Shown here piece by piece: positions 27,184-35,672 of a DNA stretch of 64,000 nt. The stretch is from a virus: positions 1-64,000 of IMG/VR virus record IMGVR_UViG_3300002835_000041; one strand, written 5' to 3'. The notes under the pieces are model-generated. The model did not search any database, was not told where the DNA came from, and saw only the letters and a program-made list of their open reading frames with translations. Position 1 is the first letter of the stretch; the number at the start of each line of letters is the position of its first letter. The position numbers and the translations under genes are program-made.

Positions 27184-30100
27184 ATGAACTACGTCGGCTT
27201 ACATGTCCACACCCATTTCAGTTTATTTGATGGGATTGCTACTCCAGAAGAATACGTGAACCGTGCAGTTGAGTTAGGGATGCCAGCAATTGCCATCACT
27301 GACCACGGTACTTTATCTGGGCATAGGGAACTGCACCGTATTGCAAAAGCAAAGGGCATTAAGCCAATTCTAGGTCTAGAAGGATACATGTGTGCAGACA
27401 TATCTGATACACGAGATAAGTCTGAAAGAGAAGGTCAACAAGATCTTGTCTACAATCACATTATCCTTCTAGCCAAGAATCAAATTGGTTTGGAAAACCT
27501 TAACAAGATTAGTGAACTATCTTGGACAGATGGTTTCTTTAAGAAGCCAAGATTTGATTTTAGTATATTAGAAAAATATAAAGAAGGAATTATTGTTTCT
27601 TCTGCTTGCCCAAGTAGCGTTTTAGTTAAAGCACTTGAGGAAGAAGAGTTTGCTCTCGCAAAGAAATATATCTCTTGGTTCAAAGAGCGCTTCGCTGATG
27701 ACTACTATATTGAGGTTATGCCTCACAATGAAGCACACATAAATAAGTATTTAATAGAACTTGCGGATGAGTTTGATATTAAAGTTATTGTTACACCAGA
27801 CTGCCACCATGTTGATCCATCACAAAAAGAAGTTCAAGAGTTTAAGTTGCTTATGAACACACATGGTAAGTTTGTAAAAGATGCAACATATGAGAAGTCA
27901 AAGAAAAAGGGCAACATGATGGAGCGCCTTGATTATCTTTATGGCGCAGATCGTCAAATGTCATTTAATAAGTTTGATATCCATCTTCTATCTTATGAAG
28001 AGATCAAAGCAGCCATGGAAGCGCAGGGTATTGATAGACCTGACATCTACTCAAACACAATCCTATTAGCAGAGACAGTAGGAGACTATGGAATTCAAGA
28101 AGGATTAAACCTACTACCAGTACAGTACAAGAGTCCTGACAAGGAACTTGCAAAGGTTGCTTTGGAAGGTTTGGCAGAGCGAGGTTTGTCAGAGAACAAA
28201 GAGTATCTTGATAGACTTGAAGAAGAGTTGCAAATTATTAAGGATAAGAAGTTTGCTCCATACTTCCTTGTTGTGAGTAACATGATCAACTGGGCGAAGA
28301 AAGAAGAGATAATGGTTGGCCCTGGTCGTGGTTCCTCTGCTGGATCTCTTGTTTGCTATGCACTAAAGATTACAGACATTGATCCTATTGAGCATAACCT
28401 TTTGTTCTTCCGCTTCATTAACCCAGAACGTAATGACTTTCCAGATATTGATACAGATATTCAGGACACTCGTCGTGAAGAAGTTAAAGATTATCTTGTT
28501 AGACAGTATCGACATGTTGCATCTATTGCAACCTTCCTTGAGTTTACAGGCAAGGGAATTGTAAGAGATGTTGCACGAGTATTAAACATTCCTTTGTCAG
28601 ATGTTAACAAGGTTTTAAAGACTGTAGACACATGGGATGACTTCTGCACATCTAAATCGACAAGAGAGTTCCGTGAAAAATATCCAGAGGTAGAGATCTA
28701 TGGAGAGCAACTTCGTGGTCGTATTCGTGGCACAGGTATTCACGCTGCAGGTGTTGTAACTGCAAAGGAACCAATCTTTAGATATGCACCGCTTGAGACA
28801 AGATCTTCTACTGGGTCTGATGAAAGAATTCCTGTTGTAGGTGTTGACATGGAAGAGGCAGAGAGAATTGGTTTAATTAAAATTGATGCGTTGGGACTTA
28901 AGACCTTGTCTGTTCTTAAGAATACAATCGATATTATCAAAGAGCGTGATGGGAAAAAGATTGATCTTCTTAAGATTAAGATGGACGACGCTAATGTTTA
29001 TCAGATGCTTTCGGATGGATATACAAAGGGTGTGTTCCAGTGTGAAGCAGCACCCTATACTAATCTTCTAGTTAAGATGGGTGTCAAGAATCTGAATGAA
29101 CTTGCAGCATCTAATGCTTTGGTTCGACCAGGTGCTATGAATACTATTGGAAAGGACTATGTTGATCGTAAGCATGGTCGTCAGAATATTTCTTATACTC
29201 ACCAAGTACTAAAACAATTTACGGAGGACACCTATGGCTGTATTCTTTACCAGGAACAAGTTATGCAAGCATGCGTACACCTTGGCGGTATGTCCATGTC
29301 GGAAGCAGATAAGGTTAGAAAGATCATTGGCAAGAAAAAAGATGCTAAAGAATTTGATCAGTTTAAAGAGAAGTTCGTAGAGGGCGCATCAAAGTTTATT
29401 GCTCCCAATCTTGCTCGTGATCTGTGGCATGACTTTGAGGCTCACGCAGGGTACTCATTCAACAAGTCTCACGCAGTAGCATACTCAACTCTATCATACT
29501 GGACAGCATGGCTAAAGTATTATTACCCACTTGAGTTTATGTACTCAGTGTTAAAGAATGAAAAGGATAAAGATGCGAGAACTGAATACCTTATTGAAGC
29601 AAAAAGAATGGGCATTAGCATTAAGTTACCTCACATTAACGATTCGGATATCGATTTTAAAATTGAGGGTAAAGGCATTCGGTTTGGACTCAGTGCTATC
29701 AAGTTCATATCTGACAAGATTGGTGAACGATACATATCAGCACGACCATTCCGTTCGTACAAAGAACTTGAAGAATTTACCTTTACCAAAGGCAACGGAG
29801 TAAACTCTCGTGCACTCCAAGCACTTAGAGTAATTGGAGCAGCAACATTTAATGATAATCCTAGAAATGATCAGGAGATTAAAGAAAACCTATATGAATA
29901 TTTAAACCTTCCAGAGTTTAATATTACAATACCTTCTCACTACTATGCTTTCATTCAGGATATTGTTGACTTTGAAGAAAAAGGATCATACATCTTTATG
30001 GGTATGGTAAAATCAATTAAAAGAGGAACAGGATGGTCACGAGTTGAAATTTTGGACAAAACTGGCAGCGTCGGTATATTTGATGATGAGAATACAACTA

Positions 30101-30459
30101 TTGAGACGGGTCGTTCTTACTTGGTTCTTTGTAATGATAACAGGATTGTATCTTTCATACCATCTGACGAAATAAAAGAGTCATCCAATGCTCTTGTAAA
30201 ATTCTTAAGTTACAAGCAACTTCCATACAAGGATGATGAAATGTTTGTAGTCTCATTTAAGCCAAGGATTACAAAGACAGGGAAGAAGATGGCATCTCTT
30301 ACTCTTGCTGATACAAGTAGAGATCTTCATTCAATCACAGTATTTCCTACATCTTTTGCAAAGGCGTACATGAGTATTGAAGAAGGAAAATCTTATAAGT
30401 TTGATTTTGGAAAAACAAAAGACGGAACAGTAACATTGGAGGATGTACATGTCGGTTAG
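27184..30459 (+). CDS. dnaE: DNA polymerase III alpha subunit, DnaE-like
   Basis: 1091 residues; replicates the phage genome. An N-terminal PHP domain begins with HVHTHFSLFDG and has AITDHGTLSGH. The palm has GPGRGSSAGS (about residue 379) and the catalytic D-x-D in PDIDTDI (about 420). The fingers and helix-hairpin-helix region include AHAGYSFNKSHAVAYS, and an OB domain occupies about residues 930-1000. Length is close to bacterial DnaE. Use of a C-family polymerase rather than Pol A or Pol B is known in a minority of actinophages. No separate beta clamp or epsilon gene was seen. Confidence 0.95.
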   Translation: MNYVGLHVHTHFSLFDGIATPEEYVNRAVELGMPAIAITDHGTLSGHRELHRIAKAKGIKPILGLEGYMCADISDTRDKSEREGQQDLVYNHIILLAKNQIGLENLNKISELSWTDGFFKKPRFDFSILEKYKEGIIVSSACPSSVLVKALEEEEFALAKKYISWFKERFADDYYIEVMPHNEAHINKYLIELADEFDIKVIVTPDCHHVDPSQKEVQEFKLLMNTHGKFVKDATYEKSKKKGNMMERLDYLYGADRQMSFNKFDIHLLSYEEIKAAMEAQGIDRPDIYSNTILLAETVGDYGIQEGLNLLPVQYKSPDKELAKVALEGLAERGLSENKEYLDRLEEELQIIKDKKFAPYFLVVSNMINWAKKEEIMVGPGRGSSAGSLVCYALKITDIDPIEHNLLFFRFINPERNDFPDIDTDIQDTRREEVKDYLVRQYRHVASIATFLEFTGKGIVRDVARVLNIPLSDVNKVLKTVDTWDDFCTSKSTREFREKYPEVEIYGEQLRGRIRGTGIHAAGVVTAKEPIFRYAPLETRSSTGSDERIPVVGVDMEEAERIGLIKIDALGLKTLSVLKNTIDIIKERDGKKIDLLKIKMDDANVYQMLSDGYTKGVFQCEAAPYTNLLVKMGVKNLNELAASNALVRPGAMNTIGKDYVDRKHGRQNISYTHQVLKQFTEDTYGCILYQEQVMQACVHLGGMSMSEADKVRKIIGKKKDAKEFDQFKEKFVEGASKFIAPNLARDLWHDFEAHAGYSFNKSHAVAYSTLSYWTAWLKYYYPLEFMYSVLKNEKDKDARTEYLIEAKRMGISIKLPHINDSDIDFKIEGKGIRFGLSAIKFISDKIGERYISARPFRSYKELEEFTFTKGNGVNSRALQALRVIGAATFNDNPRNDQEIKENLYEYLNLPEFNITIPSHYYAFIQDIVDFEEKGSYIFMGMVKSIKRGTGWSRVEILDKTGSVGIFDDENTTIETGRSYLVLCNDNRIVSFIPSDEIKESSNALVKFLSYKQLPYKDDEMFVVSFKPRITKTGKKMASLTLADTSRDLHSITVFPTSFAKAYMSIEEGKSYKFDFGKTKDGTVTLEDVHVG

Positions 30460-31459
30460 TATAGAAGAAGCATTAGCACAACTTGATCCCAAGTTGAGGA
30501 AAAGATTAGGTAGTGGAGTCGGAGTTAACTACGAGTATCAACCTACCCCTAGTTTTGGTTTAAACCGTGCTCTGGGTGGCGGACTCCCATATGGCAGACA
30601 AGTTCTTATTTGGGGGTCAAAGTCTTCTGCAAAGTCCTCTATGTGCCTTCAGATGATTGCCCTAGCACAAGCAGAAGGAAAACTTTGTGCATGGATTGAC
30701 TCTGAGATGTCTTACTCTGAAGACTGGGCTAGACAACTTGGGGTAGACCCAGAAAAACTAATTTACTCACAAGCAAGAACTATTAGTGATATGGTAGATG
30801 TTGGCGTTGGACTAATGAACGCTGGCGTTGACTTAATTGTGGTAGACTCTATTACATCAATGCTTCCAGCAATCTATTTTGAAAAAGATACTGACGAGAT
30901 GAAGGCATTAGAAAACACTAAACAGATTGGAGCCGAATCCCGTGACTTTAGTAACGCATGGAAAATGCTTAACTATGCAAACAATAAAGTTAAGCCAACT
31001 TTGCTTGTTCTTATTTCTCAGTCTCGTAACAATATCAATGCTATGTATACTAGCCAGCAGCCTTCTGGTGGTCAGGCTACTAAGTTTTATTCCTCATGTA
31101 TTGTTAAACTCTTTTCTTCAGAGTCAGACAATCAAGCGATTAAGGGCAAGATCAAGGTAGGAGATAAATTAATTGAAGAAAAAATTGGTAGAACTATTAA
31201 GTGGGAACTCCAGTTCTCCAAAACCTCTCCAGGGTTCCAGTCTGGTGAGTATGATTTTTATTTTAGAGGTGACGATATTGGTCTTGATACCATTGGTGAT
31301 TTGGTTACTACCGCAGAACTAAATGGTATTGTAGAGCGCACAGGTGCTTGGTATATACTTCCTGATGGTACAAAGGTTCAGGGCAAGGAAGCATTCGTTA
31401 ATCGTGTAAGAGAGGATCTTGACTTGCAAGAATCAATTAAGTCAAAACTCAATGCCTAG
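30449..31459 (+). CDS. recA: RecA recombinase
   Basis: 336 residues from the second ATG (30449), 6 nt after the GGAGG site; 30443 is too close. RecA core features: Walker A at residues 56-63, Walker B LIVVDSITSMLP, and the L2 region with SGGQATKFYSS. It forms filaments on single-stranded DNA for strand exchange and repair. The Walker A reads GSKSSAKS, with Ala in place of the usual Gly before the Lys and Ser for Thr. Overlaps the end of the polymerase gene. Confidence 0.9.
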   Translation: MSVSIEEALAQLDPKLRKRLGSGVGVNYEYQPTPSFGLNRALGGGLPYGRQVLIWGSKSSAKSSMCLQMIALAQAEGKLCAWIDSEMSYSEDWARQLGVDPEKLIYSQARTISDMVDVGVGLMNAGVDLIVVDSITSMLPAIYFEKDTDEMKALENTKQIGAESRDFSNAWKMLNYANNKVKPTLLVLISQSRNNINAMYTSQQPSGGQATKFYSSCIVKLFSSESDNQAIKGKIKVGDKLIEEKIGRTIKWELQFSKTSPGFQSGEYDFYFRGDDIGLDTIGDLVTTAELNGIVERTGAWYILPDGTKVQGKEAFVNRVREDLDLQESIKSKLNA

Positions 31460-31628
31460 TTTCACGGTTTATCAGGGTACCTTTTTGTGCCATACATGTA
31501 AAGCAGAGGTAAAGACTCTCAGGCTTTATGCCGAAACAAAAGAAATGACTTGGATGTGTAAGGATAAACATCTAAGCAAGGTTAGCCTTGGTAAAAGAAA
31601 GAAGAGCGACTTTGACGGAGAAGAGTGA
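31452..31628 (+). CDS. Small zinc-binding protein
   Basis: 58 residues from ATG 31452, overlapping the recA stop. CHTC near the N-terminus and a later Cys and His (WMCKDKHLSK) give a plausible CCCH zinc site. Similar tiny proteins accompany recA in actinophages. Function unknown. Confidence 0.55.
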   Translation: MPSFTVYQGTFLCHTCKAEVKTLRLYAETKEMTWMCKDKHLSKVSLGKRKKSDFDGEE

Positions 31629-31899
31629 GTCCAAAAGAATAGGTGCCAAACAGCACAAGAACTCTGGTCGTAATACCCAAAAAGGTGATGCTTCCTGGAA
31701 AAATTTTGTTGTAGATTTTAAAGAGGTAGGCAAATCATTTACGCTAAATAAAGAAGTCTGGGCTAAGGCTACAACTGATGCTATGAAAAATGGCAAAGAT
31801 CCAGCAATCGTTGTTGTGATGGGAGAGGCTAATTCTAAGGTCAGACTTGCTATAATTGAGATGAGTATTTTAGAACAACTTTTAGAGGATGGTGTATAA
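31612..31899 (+). CDS. Holliday-junction-resolvase-like PD-(D/E)XK nuclease
   Basis: 95 residues from a TTG codon preceded by AAAGAAGAG; an upstream TTG at 31588 is less well placed. IGAKQHKNSGRNTQKGDASW followed by FVVDFKE fits a compact PD-(D/E)XK core in which the acidic residue of the E-x-K is Asp, and the next block ends in AIVVVMGE. It sits after recA, with RuvC-like and Cas4-like genes close by, which supports recombination. The family call is by eye. Confidence 0.5.
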   Translation: MTEKSESKRIGAKQHKNSGRNTQKGDASWKNFVVDFKEVGKSFTLNKEVWAKATTDAMKNGKDPAIVVVMGEANSKVRLAIIEMSILEQLLEDGV

Positions 31900-31900
31900 T
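31895..31900 (+). promoter_or_regulatory. Promoter giving a leaderless mRNA for the 31907 gene
   Basis: GTG-TATAAT with 6 nt to the ATG at 31907. It overlaps the end of the upstream nuclease gene. Confidence 0.6.
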
Positions 31901-31906
31901 AGTATT

Positions 31907-32584
31907 ATGAATACAGGATATGAGCCAAAAAATAAGATAGTTCCACATATCGTACGAGATTTCTTTACTGAAGAAGAGGTAGAAGTTCTCCTTGCAATAA
32001 TTAACTACCAAAAAAAGGCTAAGGATTTGGATGCATTTTATGCTCCTCTAGTTCTTCCTGACATGGCAAGAATGCAAATTGAAGTAATGTACCCAGAACA
32101 TATACGCAGAAAACTTGAAAAGTTTGCTTCAGATATGGTTGGAGAAGAAGTCTTTATGTACCACAATAGTTATTTAAGTTATAACAAAGAACACAATTCC
32201 GATGCAAATCCAAAGTTGCCAGTTCACTATGATTCAGATAATTACTTTACTAAACTTACAATGGACTACCAACTTGGCGCTAATATTGATTGGCCAATAG
32301 TAATTGAGAATGAAAGTTTTAATCTTCAATATGGAGATCTTCTTATTTTCTGGGGTGCAGGACAAGCCCATTGGAGAGAGCCAGTATTATTTAAAGAAGG
32401 AGATAACACAGAAGTTTTGACTATGCATTTTTCAACATTTAAAGATTTTCATGAGTTAAACCTTCCTGCTAGGGCACCAGAAGAAAGAAAGAAAAGACTT
32501 CAAAAATGGAATCAAGATCCAGTATTTGCAAAATATAAAGAAGATTTTAACAAAAAAGAAGAATCTCTAATAGAATCAAAATAA
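31907..32584 (+). CDS. 2-oxoglutarate/Fe(II) oxygenase-like protein
   Basis: 225 residues. The H-x-D iron triad start is seen in VHYDSD (about residue 104), with a distal His in AHWREP (about 160), and a jelly-roll strand pattern between. Enzymes of this fold hydroxylate proteins, small molecules or bases using 2-oxoglutarate; the substrate here is unknown. It diverges clearly from the four-member paralogue set elsewhere in the window. The leaderless start at 31907 is chosen over 31889. Confidence 0.55.
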   Translation: MNTGYEPKNKIVPHIVRDFFTEEEVEVLLAIINYQKKAKDLDAFYAPLVLPDMARMQIEVMYPEHIRRKLEKFASDMVGEEVFMYHNSYLSYNKEHNSDANPKLPVHYDSDNYFTKLTMDYQLGANIDWPIVIENESFNLQYGDLLIFWGAGQAHWREPVLFKEGDNTEVLTMHFSTFKDFHELNLPARAPEERKKRLQKWNQDPVFAKYKEDFNKKEESLIESK

Positions 32585-32615
32585 ATAACTAAAGCAACTA
32601 CTAGATCGGATAAAA

Positions 32616-32921
32616 ATGCAAAACGAAAACACGACAATTAATATGGTAAATGGTCTTGCAGAAATTGCGGACTATATGCAAGATGAAGAACTTACTACAG
32701 CGCTTACTTTTATTGCCAAGATTATTATTAAGCCAGACATTCCCTTGAATGTGGCACATATTGAAATCGTAAGGCTTCAAGCAATCGCAGCAAAGATGGC
32801 TTTTAAGGCAACCTGGATGGCAAATGTTGACAAGTCAGATCGAGGAAAGAAGAATCTTTATTATACGGCAGCAGAGTCTTTAAATAGTTTGGTATCTGCA
32901 CTAAAATACATAACAAGATAG
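32616..32921 (+). CDS. Conserved helical protein, unknown
   Basis: 101 residues, nearly all helix, with IEIVRLQAIAAKMAFKATWM and a Tyr-rich C-terminal helix. No Shine-Dalgarno site is evident. Proteins of this look occur next to Cas4-like nuclease genes in phages. No function can be assigned. Confidence 0.5.
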   Translation: MQNENTTINMVNGLAEIADYMQDEELTTALTFIAKIIIKPDIPLNVAHIEIVRLQAIAAKMAFKATWMANVDKSDRGKKNLYYTAAESLNSLVSALKYITR

Positions 32922-32923
32922 TC

Positions 32924-32932
32924 TGCTATACT
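32924..32932 (+). promoter_or_regulatory. Extended -10 promoter for the nuclease genes
   Basis: TGCTATACT precedes the 32957 gene, leaving a leader of about 18 nt with a weak purine-rich ribosome site (GAAACGAGAAACG). Confidence 0.55.
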
Positions 32933-32956
32933 TATAACTAATAGAAACGAGAAACG

Positions 32957-33772
32957 ATGACGAAGAATTTGTTGCATACAGTAATGATAAAGCCAGAAGA
33001 AAAGCCAATCCACTCAATGGATATAGCAGGACTTGAGGCAAAGATTAAAGAAGGATACACGATTACTCGTGTAGATAAGCATACAACCAAGAAAACTTTT
33101 GCTCCATCTACTATTGCCTATGGGCACGGAGAATGTGCCAGATACTGGTACCTTGCTTTTGATGGTCAAATGTTTGAGGATAATGCAGATGCCTACAGCG
33201 CAGCAAATATGACTGCTGGAACTTTGTCGCATGCAAGAATTCAGAATGCAATGATGAACGCTGGTATAGTTAAGGTTTATCGTGATGACGATAATGAGGC
33301 TACAACAGAATTTAAGATTAGACATGACGATCCACCTATCTTTGGTTATGGAGATGTTATGTTTGATTGGCAAGGCCAAGAACTTATTGGTGAAATTAAA
33401 ACAATGATGAACGAAGGGTTCGAATATAGAAAGGCATCAGGCAAGGCCAAGACTGGTCACTTGATGCAATTACTTATTTATATGAAGATCTTAAAGAAAC
33501 CAACAGGTGTCATGATTTATGAAAATAAAAATAATCATGAACTTCTTTTGATACCTGTAGATGTAAACGATCATTACCGTCGGTGGGTAGACCAGGCATT
33601 TGATTGGATGAGACTAGTTAGAAAGACATGGGAAGACAGAACCCTGCCAAACAAAAACTATAGATCAAATTCCAAGATATGCAAGTCATGCCCAATTAAA
33701 AAAGCATGTGAGTCTGCAGGTCCAGGCGTAATAAAAATAGCGCCCTTGGAGATTCTCGGTGAACAATTGTAA
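32957..33772 (+). CDS. Cas4/RecB-like exonuclease
   Basis: 271 residues. The PD-(D/E)XK core is seen in GYGDVMFDWQGQELIGEIKT (about residues 129-148), with the following QLLIYM helix supplying the usual Gln. A Cys in ECARYWY (about 57) and the C-terminal CKSCPIKKAC form the four-cysteine iron-sulfur set typical of Cas4-type nucleases. No CRISPR genes are near, so a role in phage recombination or DNA end processing is more likely. The 3' end overlaps the next gene by 14 nt. Confidence 0.8.
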   Translation: MTKNLLHTVMIKPEEKPIHSMDIAGLEAKIKEGYTITRVDKHTTKKTFAPSTIAYGHGECARYWYLAFDGQMFEDNADAYSAANMTAGTLSHARIQNAMMNAGIVKVYRDDDNEATTEFKIRHDDPPIFGYGDVMFDWQGQELIGEIKTMMNEGFEYRKASGKAKTGHLMQLLIYMKILKKPTGVMIYENKNNHELLLIPVDVNDHYRRWVDQAFDWMRLVRKTWEDRTLPNKNYRSNSKICKSCPIKKACESAGPGVIKIAPLEILGEQL

Positions 33773-34043
33773 ATGTTGCGATAATAGTTTTATGCCTGCA
33801 GTATCATATCAAATATATTGCTCGCAAAACTGTAGAGATATTGCAACAAAAGAAAAGATTGCAGCAAGATATCTGCAATCAAAAAGGCAAAAAAGAAAAG
33901 GAAAGACAAGGCTTTGCAAGTCTTGCTCTTTACCTCTTTCTATATACAACGACGATCCAATATGTTCTTCTTGTGCAGTAAATCCAGACGCAGTTAGTAA
34001 AGCAATTAAAGAGATAAAGGGTAGGGGTAATGGTAAAAAATAG
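33759..34043 (+). CDS. Zinc-finger protein with two CxxC pairs
   Basis: 94 residues from a GTG start with GGAG at the proper distance. CKCC, a second pair in YCSQNC, then a basic helix (QSKRQKRKGKTR) followed by CKSC and CSSC make two zinc ribbons joined by a DNA-binding-like basic linker. It overlaps both the Cas4-like and RuvC-like genes and is likely part of the same recombination operon. Confidence 0.6.
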   Translation: MNNCKCCDNSFMPAVSYQIYCSQNCRDIATKEKIAARYLQSKRQKRKGKTRLCKSCSLPLSIYNDDPICSSCAVNPDAVSKAIKEIKGRGNGKK

Positions 34044-34620
34044 ATGGGGCCTAGAGATAAAACCGCACAAGATTTGCGCCATTGACGCTAGTACAAACAG
34101 TCTTGCCTTTGCATTATTCTCTGGCGATGATCTTGAGTCTGTAGGAAAAATATATTTTGAAGGAAATAATGTATACGAAAAGGTTATGGATGCTGGTAAA
34201 AAAGTAAAAGCATTCTTTGATATTTACGGTGGGTTTGAAGCAATTGTAATTGAGCATACTGTTTTTATGAATAGCCCAAAAACTGCAGCAGATCTTGCTT
34301 TGGTTCAGGGAGCAATACTTGGATCAGCAGGACAGACTGGGACAAAGGTTATAGGAAAAGTTTCTCCTATTACTTGGCAAAATTTTATAGGTAATAAAAA
34401 AATATCTAAGGATGAACAGTTGTTTATTCGTTCACAAATACCTGGAAAGTCTGAGTCCTACTATAAGGCGCATGAGCGTATGCTTAGAAAAGAAAGAACT
34501 ATAAAGTTTATTAATACAATTTATGATAGGACAATTACAGATAACGATGTCGCAGACGCTTGTGGTATCGGTCACTGGGCACTAAAGAATTGGGGAAAAG
34601 CAATTGGAGTTGACAACTAG
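34030..34620 (+). CDS. RuvC-like Holliday junction resolvase
   Basis: 196 residues with an RNase H-fold acidic set: Asp19 in CAIDASTNSLAFA, Glu75 in AIVIEHTVF and a C-terminal DNDVADACGIGHWA Asp cluster. Such enzymes cut branched DNA before packaging. It lies in the nuclease operon after recA. Length fits RuvC-type proteins (about 170-200). Confidence 0.75.
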   Translation: MVKNRWGLEIKPHKICAIDASTNSLAFALFSGDDLESVGKIYFEGNNVYEKVMDAGKKVKAFFDIYGGFEAIVIEHTVFMNSPKTAADLALVQGAILGSAGQTGTKVIGKVSPITWQNFIGNKKISKDEQLFIRSQIPGKSESYYKAHERMLRKERTIKFINTIYDRTITDNDVADACGIGHWALKNWGKAIGVDN

Positions 34621-34624
34621 TATC

Positions 34625-34780
34625 ATGGCTGCTAAACTATATACAAGTGAAACCTTTATGCGTAAGAGATACCTTATGGATAAAAAAACACCAGAAGATA
34701 TTGCAAAGGAATGTGGATGCTCACTAGAGACGATCTATGTTTACCTTGCTAAGTTTGGATTAAGGAAATCAAAACGATGA
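34625..34780 (+). CDS. Small helix-turn-helix protein
   Basis: 51 residues; TPEDIAKECGCSLETIYVYL is a clear helix-turn-helix (resolvase/sigma region 4-like). Begins 5 nt after the RuvC-like stop and overlaps the next start by 4 nt. Could be a minimal regulator or an accessory to the terminase genes downstream; unproven. Confidence 0.6.
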   Translation: MAAKLYTSETFMRKRYLMDKKTPEDIAKECGCSLETIYVYLAKFGLRKSKR

Positions 34781-34911
34781 ATAAAGTTGAAAAAGCATTG
34801 GTAGCACTTGCTGTTGCAGGTAGCGTTGGTTTTGCTTTTGCGTTTGCTGTGCTAAAGGGTATTCCAGAAACATTTGATTGGGAGTCTGACGAGGAGGAAT
34901 CTTATGAGTGA
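34777..34911 (+). CDS. Small membrane protein
   Basis: 44 residues: MNKVEK, then one hydrophobic helix rich in Ala/Val/Phe (residues 7-25) and an acidic C-terminus (SDEEESYE). Overlaps the next gene by 8 nt, and its last codons carry the GAGGAGG ribosome site of that gene. Confidence 0.5.
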   Translation: MNKVEKALVALAVAGSVGFAFAFAVLKGIPETFDWESDEEESYE

Positions 34912-35146
34912 TAATCTAAACATAACCGTTGACCAAGTAAACAATCCATTACACTACACATCAGATCCATCTGGCATTGAGTGTATTCAGATAACTCGTC
35001 ATCGTAACTTTAATATTGGAAATGCATTCAAGTATCTTTGGAGAGCAGGACTTAAGGATGAAGCAAAGACTATACAGGATTTAGAGAAGGCAATTTTCTA
35101 TATTAAAGATGAGATAAACAGATTAGAAGGCAAGCATGTCAACTGA
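34904..35146 (+). CDS. DUF3310-type phage protein
   Basis: 80 residues from ATG 34904, with GGAGG upstream; an in-frame ATG at 34874 is rejected. VNNPLHYTSDPSGIECIQIT, then FNIGNAFKYLWRAGLKDEAK and a final helix KAIFYIKDEINRL is the DUF3310 signature found across phages, sometimes labelled nucleotide kinase-like. Biochemical role unknown. Confidence 0.8.
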   Translation: MSDNLNITVDQVNNPLHYTSDPSGIECIQITRHRNFNIGNAFKYLWRAGLKDEAKTIQDLEKAIFYIKDEINRLEGKHVN

Positions 35147-35672
35147 AGATGATCTGGTTAAACATTTAGACCAAGTAAATCAAGTTGTAGAAGAATACCT
35201 AAAGGGTAATGACCCCACAGTAATTTCAAAACAACTTTCCATCCCAAGGCAAAGAGTTGTAACCCTTATCAATGAGTGGAAAGTTATGGCATCTGCTAAT
35301 GATGCTATCCGTGCTCGTGCTAAAGAAGCACTTGCAGCAGCAGATACACACTACAGCAAGTTGGTATCTCGCACATACGAAGTTATTGATGAAGCATCTA
35401 TGACTAATAACCTTAGTGCAAAGACTGCTGCCATCAAACTTGTTATGGACATTGAATCAAAGCGTATTGATATGCTTCAAAAGGCTGGTCTTCTTGAAAA
35501 TAAAGAACTTGCTGAAGAGATGATGGAAATTGAAAAGCGTCAAGACATACTTGTTCTTATCTTAAAAGACATTGCATCTGAATATCCCCAGGTTCGTGAT
35601 GAGATTATGCGTAGACTTTCTTCATTTGCAAAAGACAATGAGGTGATTACAGTTGTCCACGACATTCAATGA
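35136..35672 (+). CDS. Terminase small subunit-like
   Basis: 178 residues directly before the large terminase, overlapping it by 20 nt. The N-terminal helix-turn-helix (DPTVISKQLSIPRQRVVTLI) would read the packaging site; the rest is helical (TNNLSAKTAAIKLVMDIESK) and suited to ring formation. Assignment is from position plus helix-turn-helix. Confidence 0.6.
   Translation: MSTEDDLVKHLDQVNQVVEEYLKGNDPTVISKQLSIPRQRVVTLINEWKVMASANDAIRARAKEALAAADTHYSKLVSRTYEVIDEASMTNNLSAKTAAIKLVMDIESKRIDMLQKAGLLENKELAEEMMEIEKRQDILVLILKDIASEYPQVRDEIMRRLSSFAKDNEVITVVHDIQ

Noticed and set aside
32957-33772. CRISPR-Cas adaptation gene (Cas4)
   Set aside because: The protein is Cas4-like, but no Cas1, Cas2 or repeat array is present, and it lies in a recombination operon.
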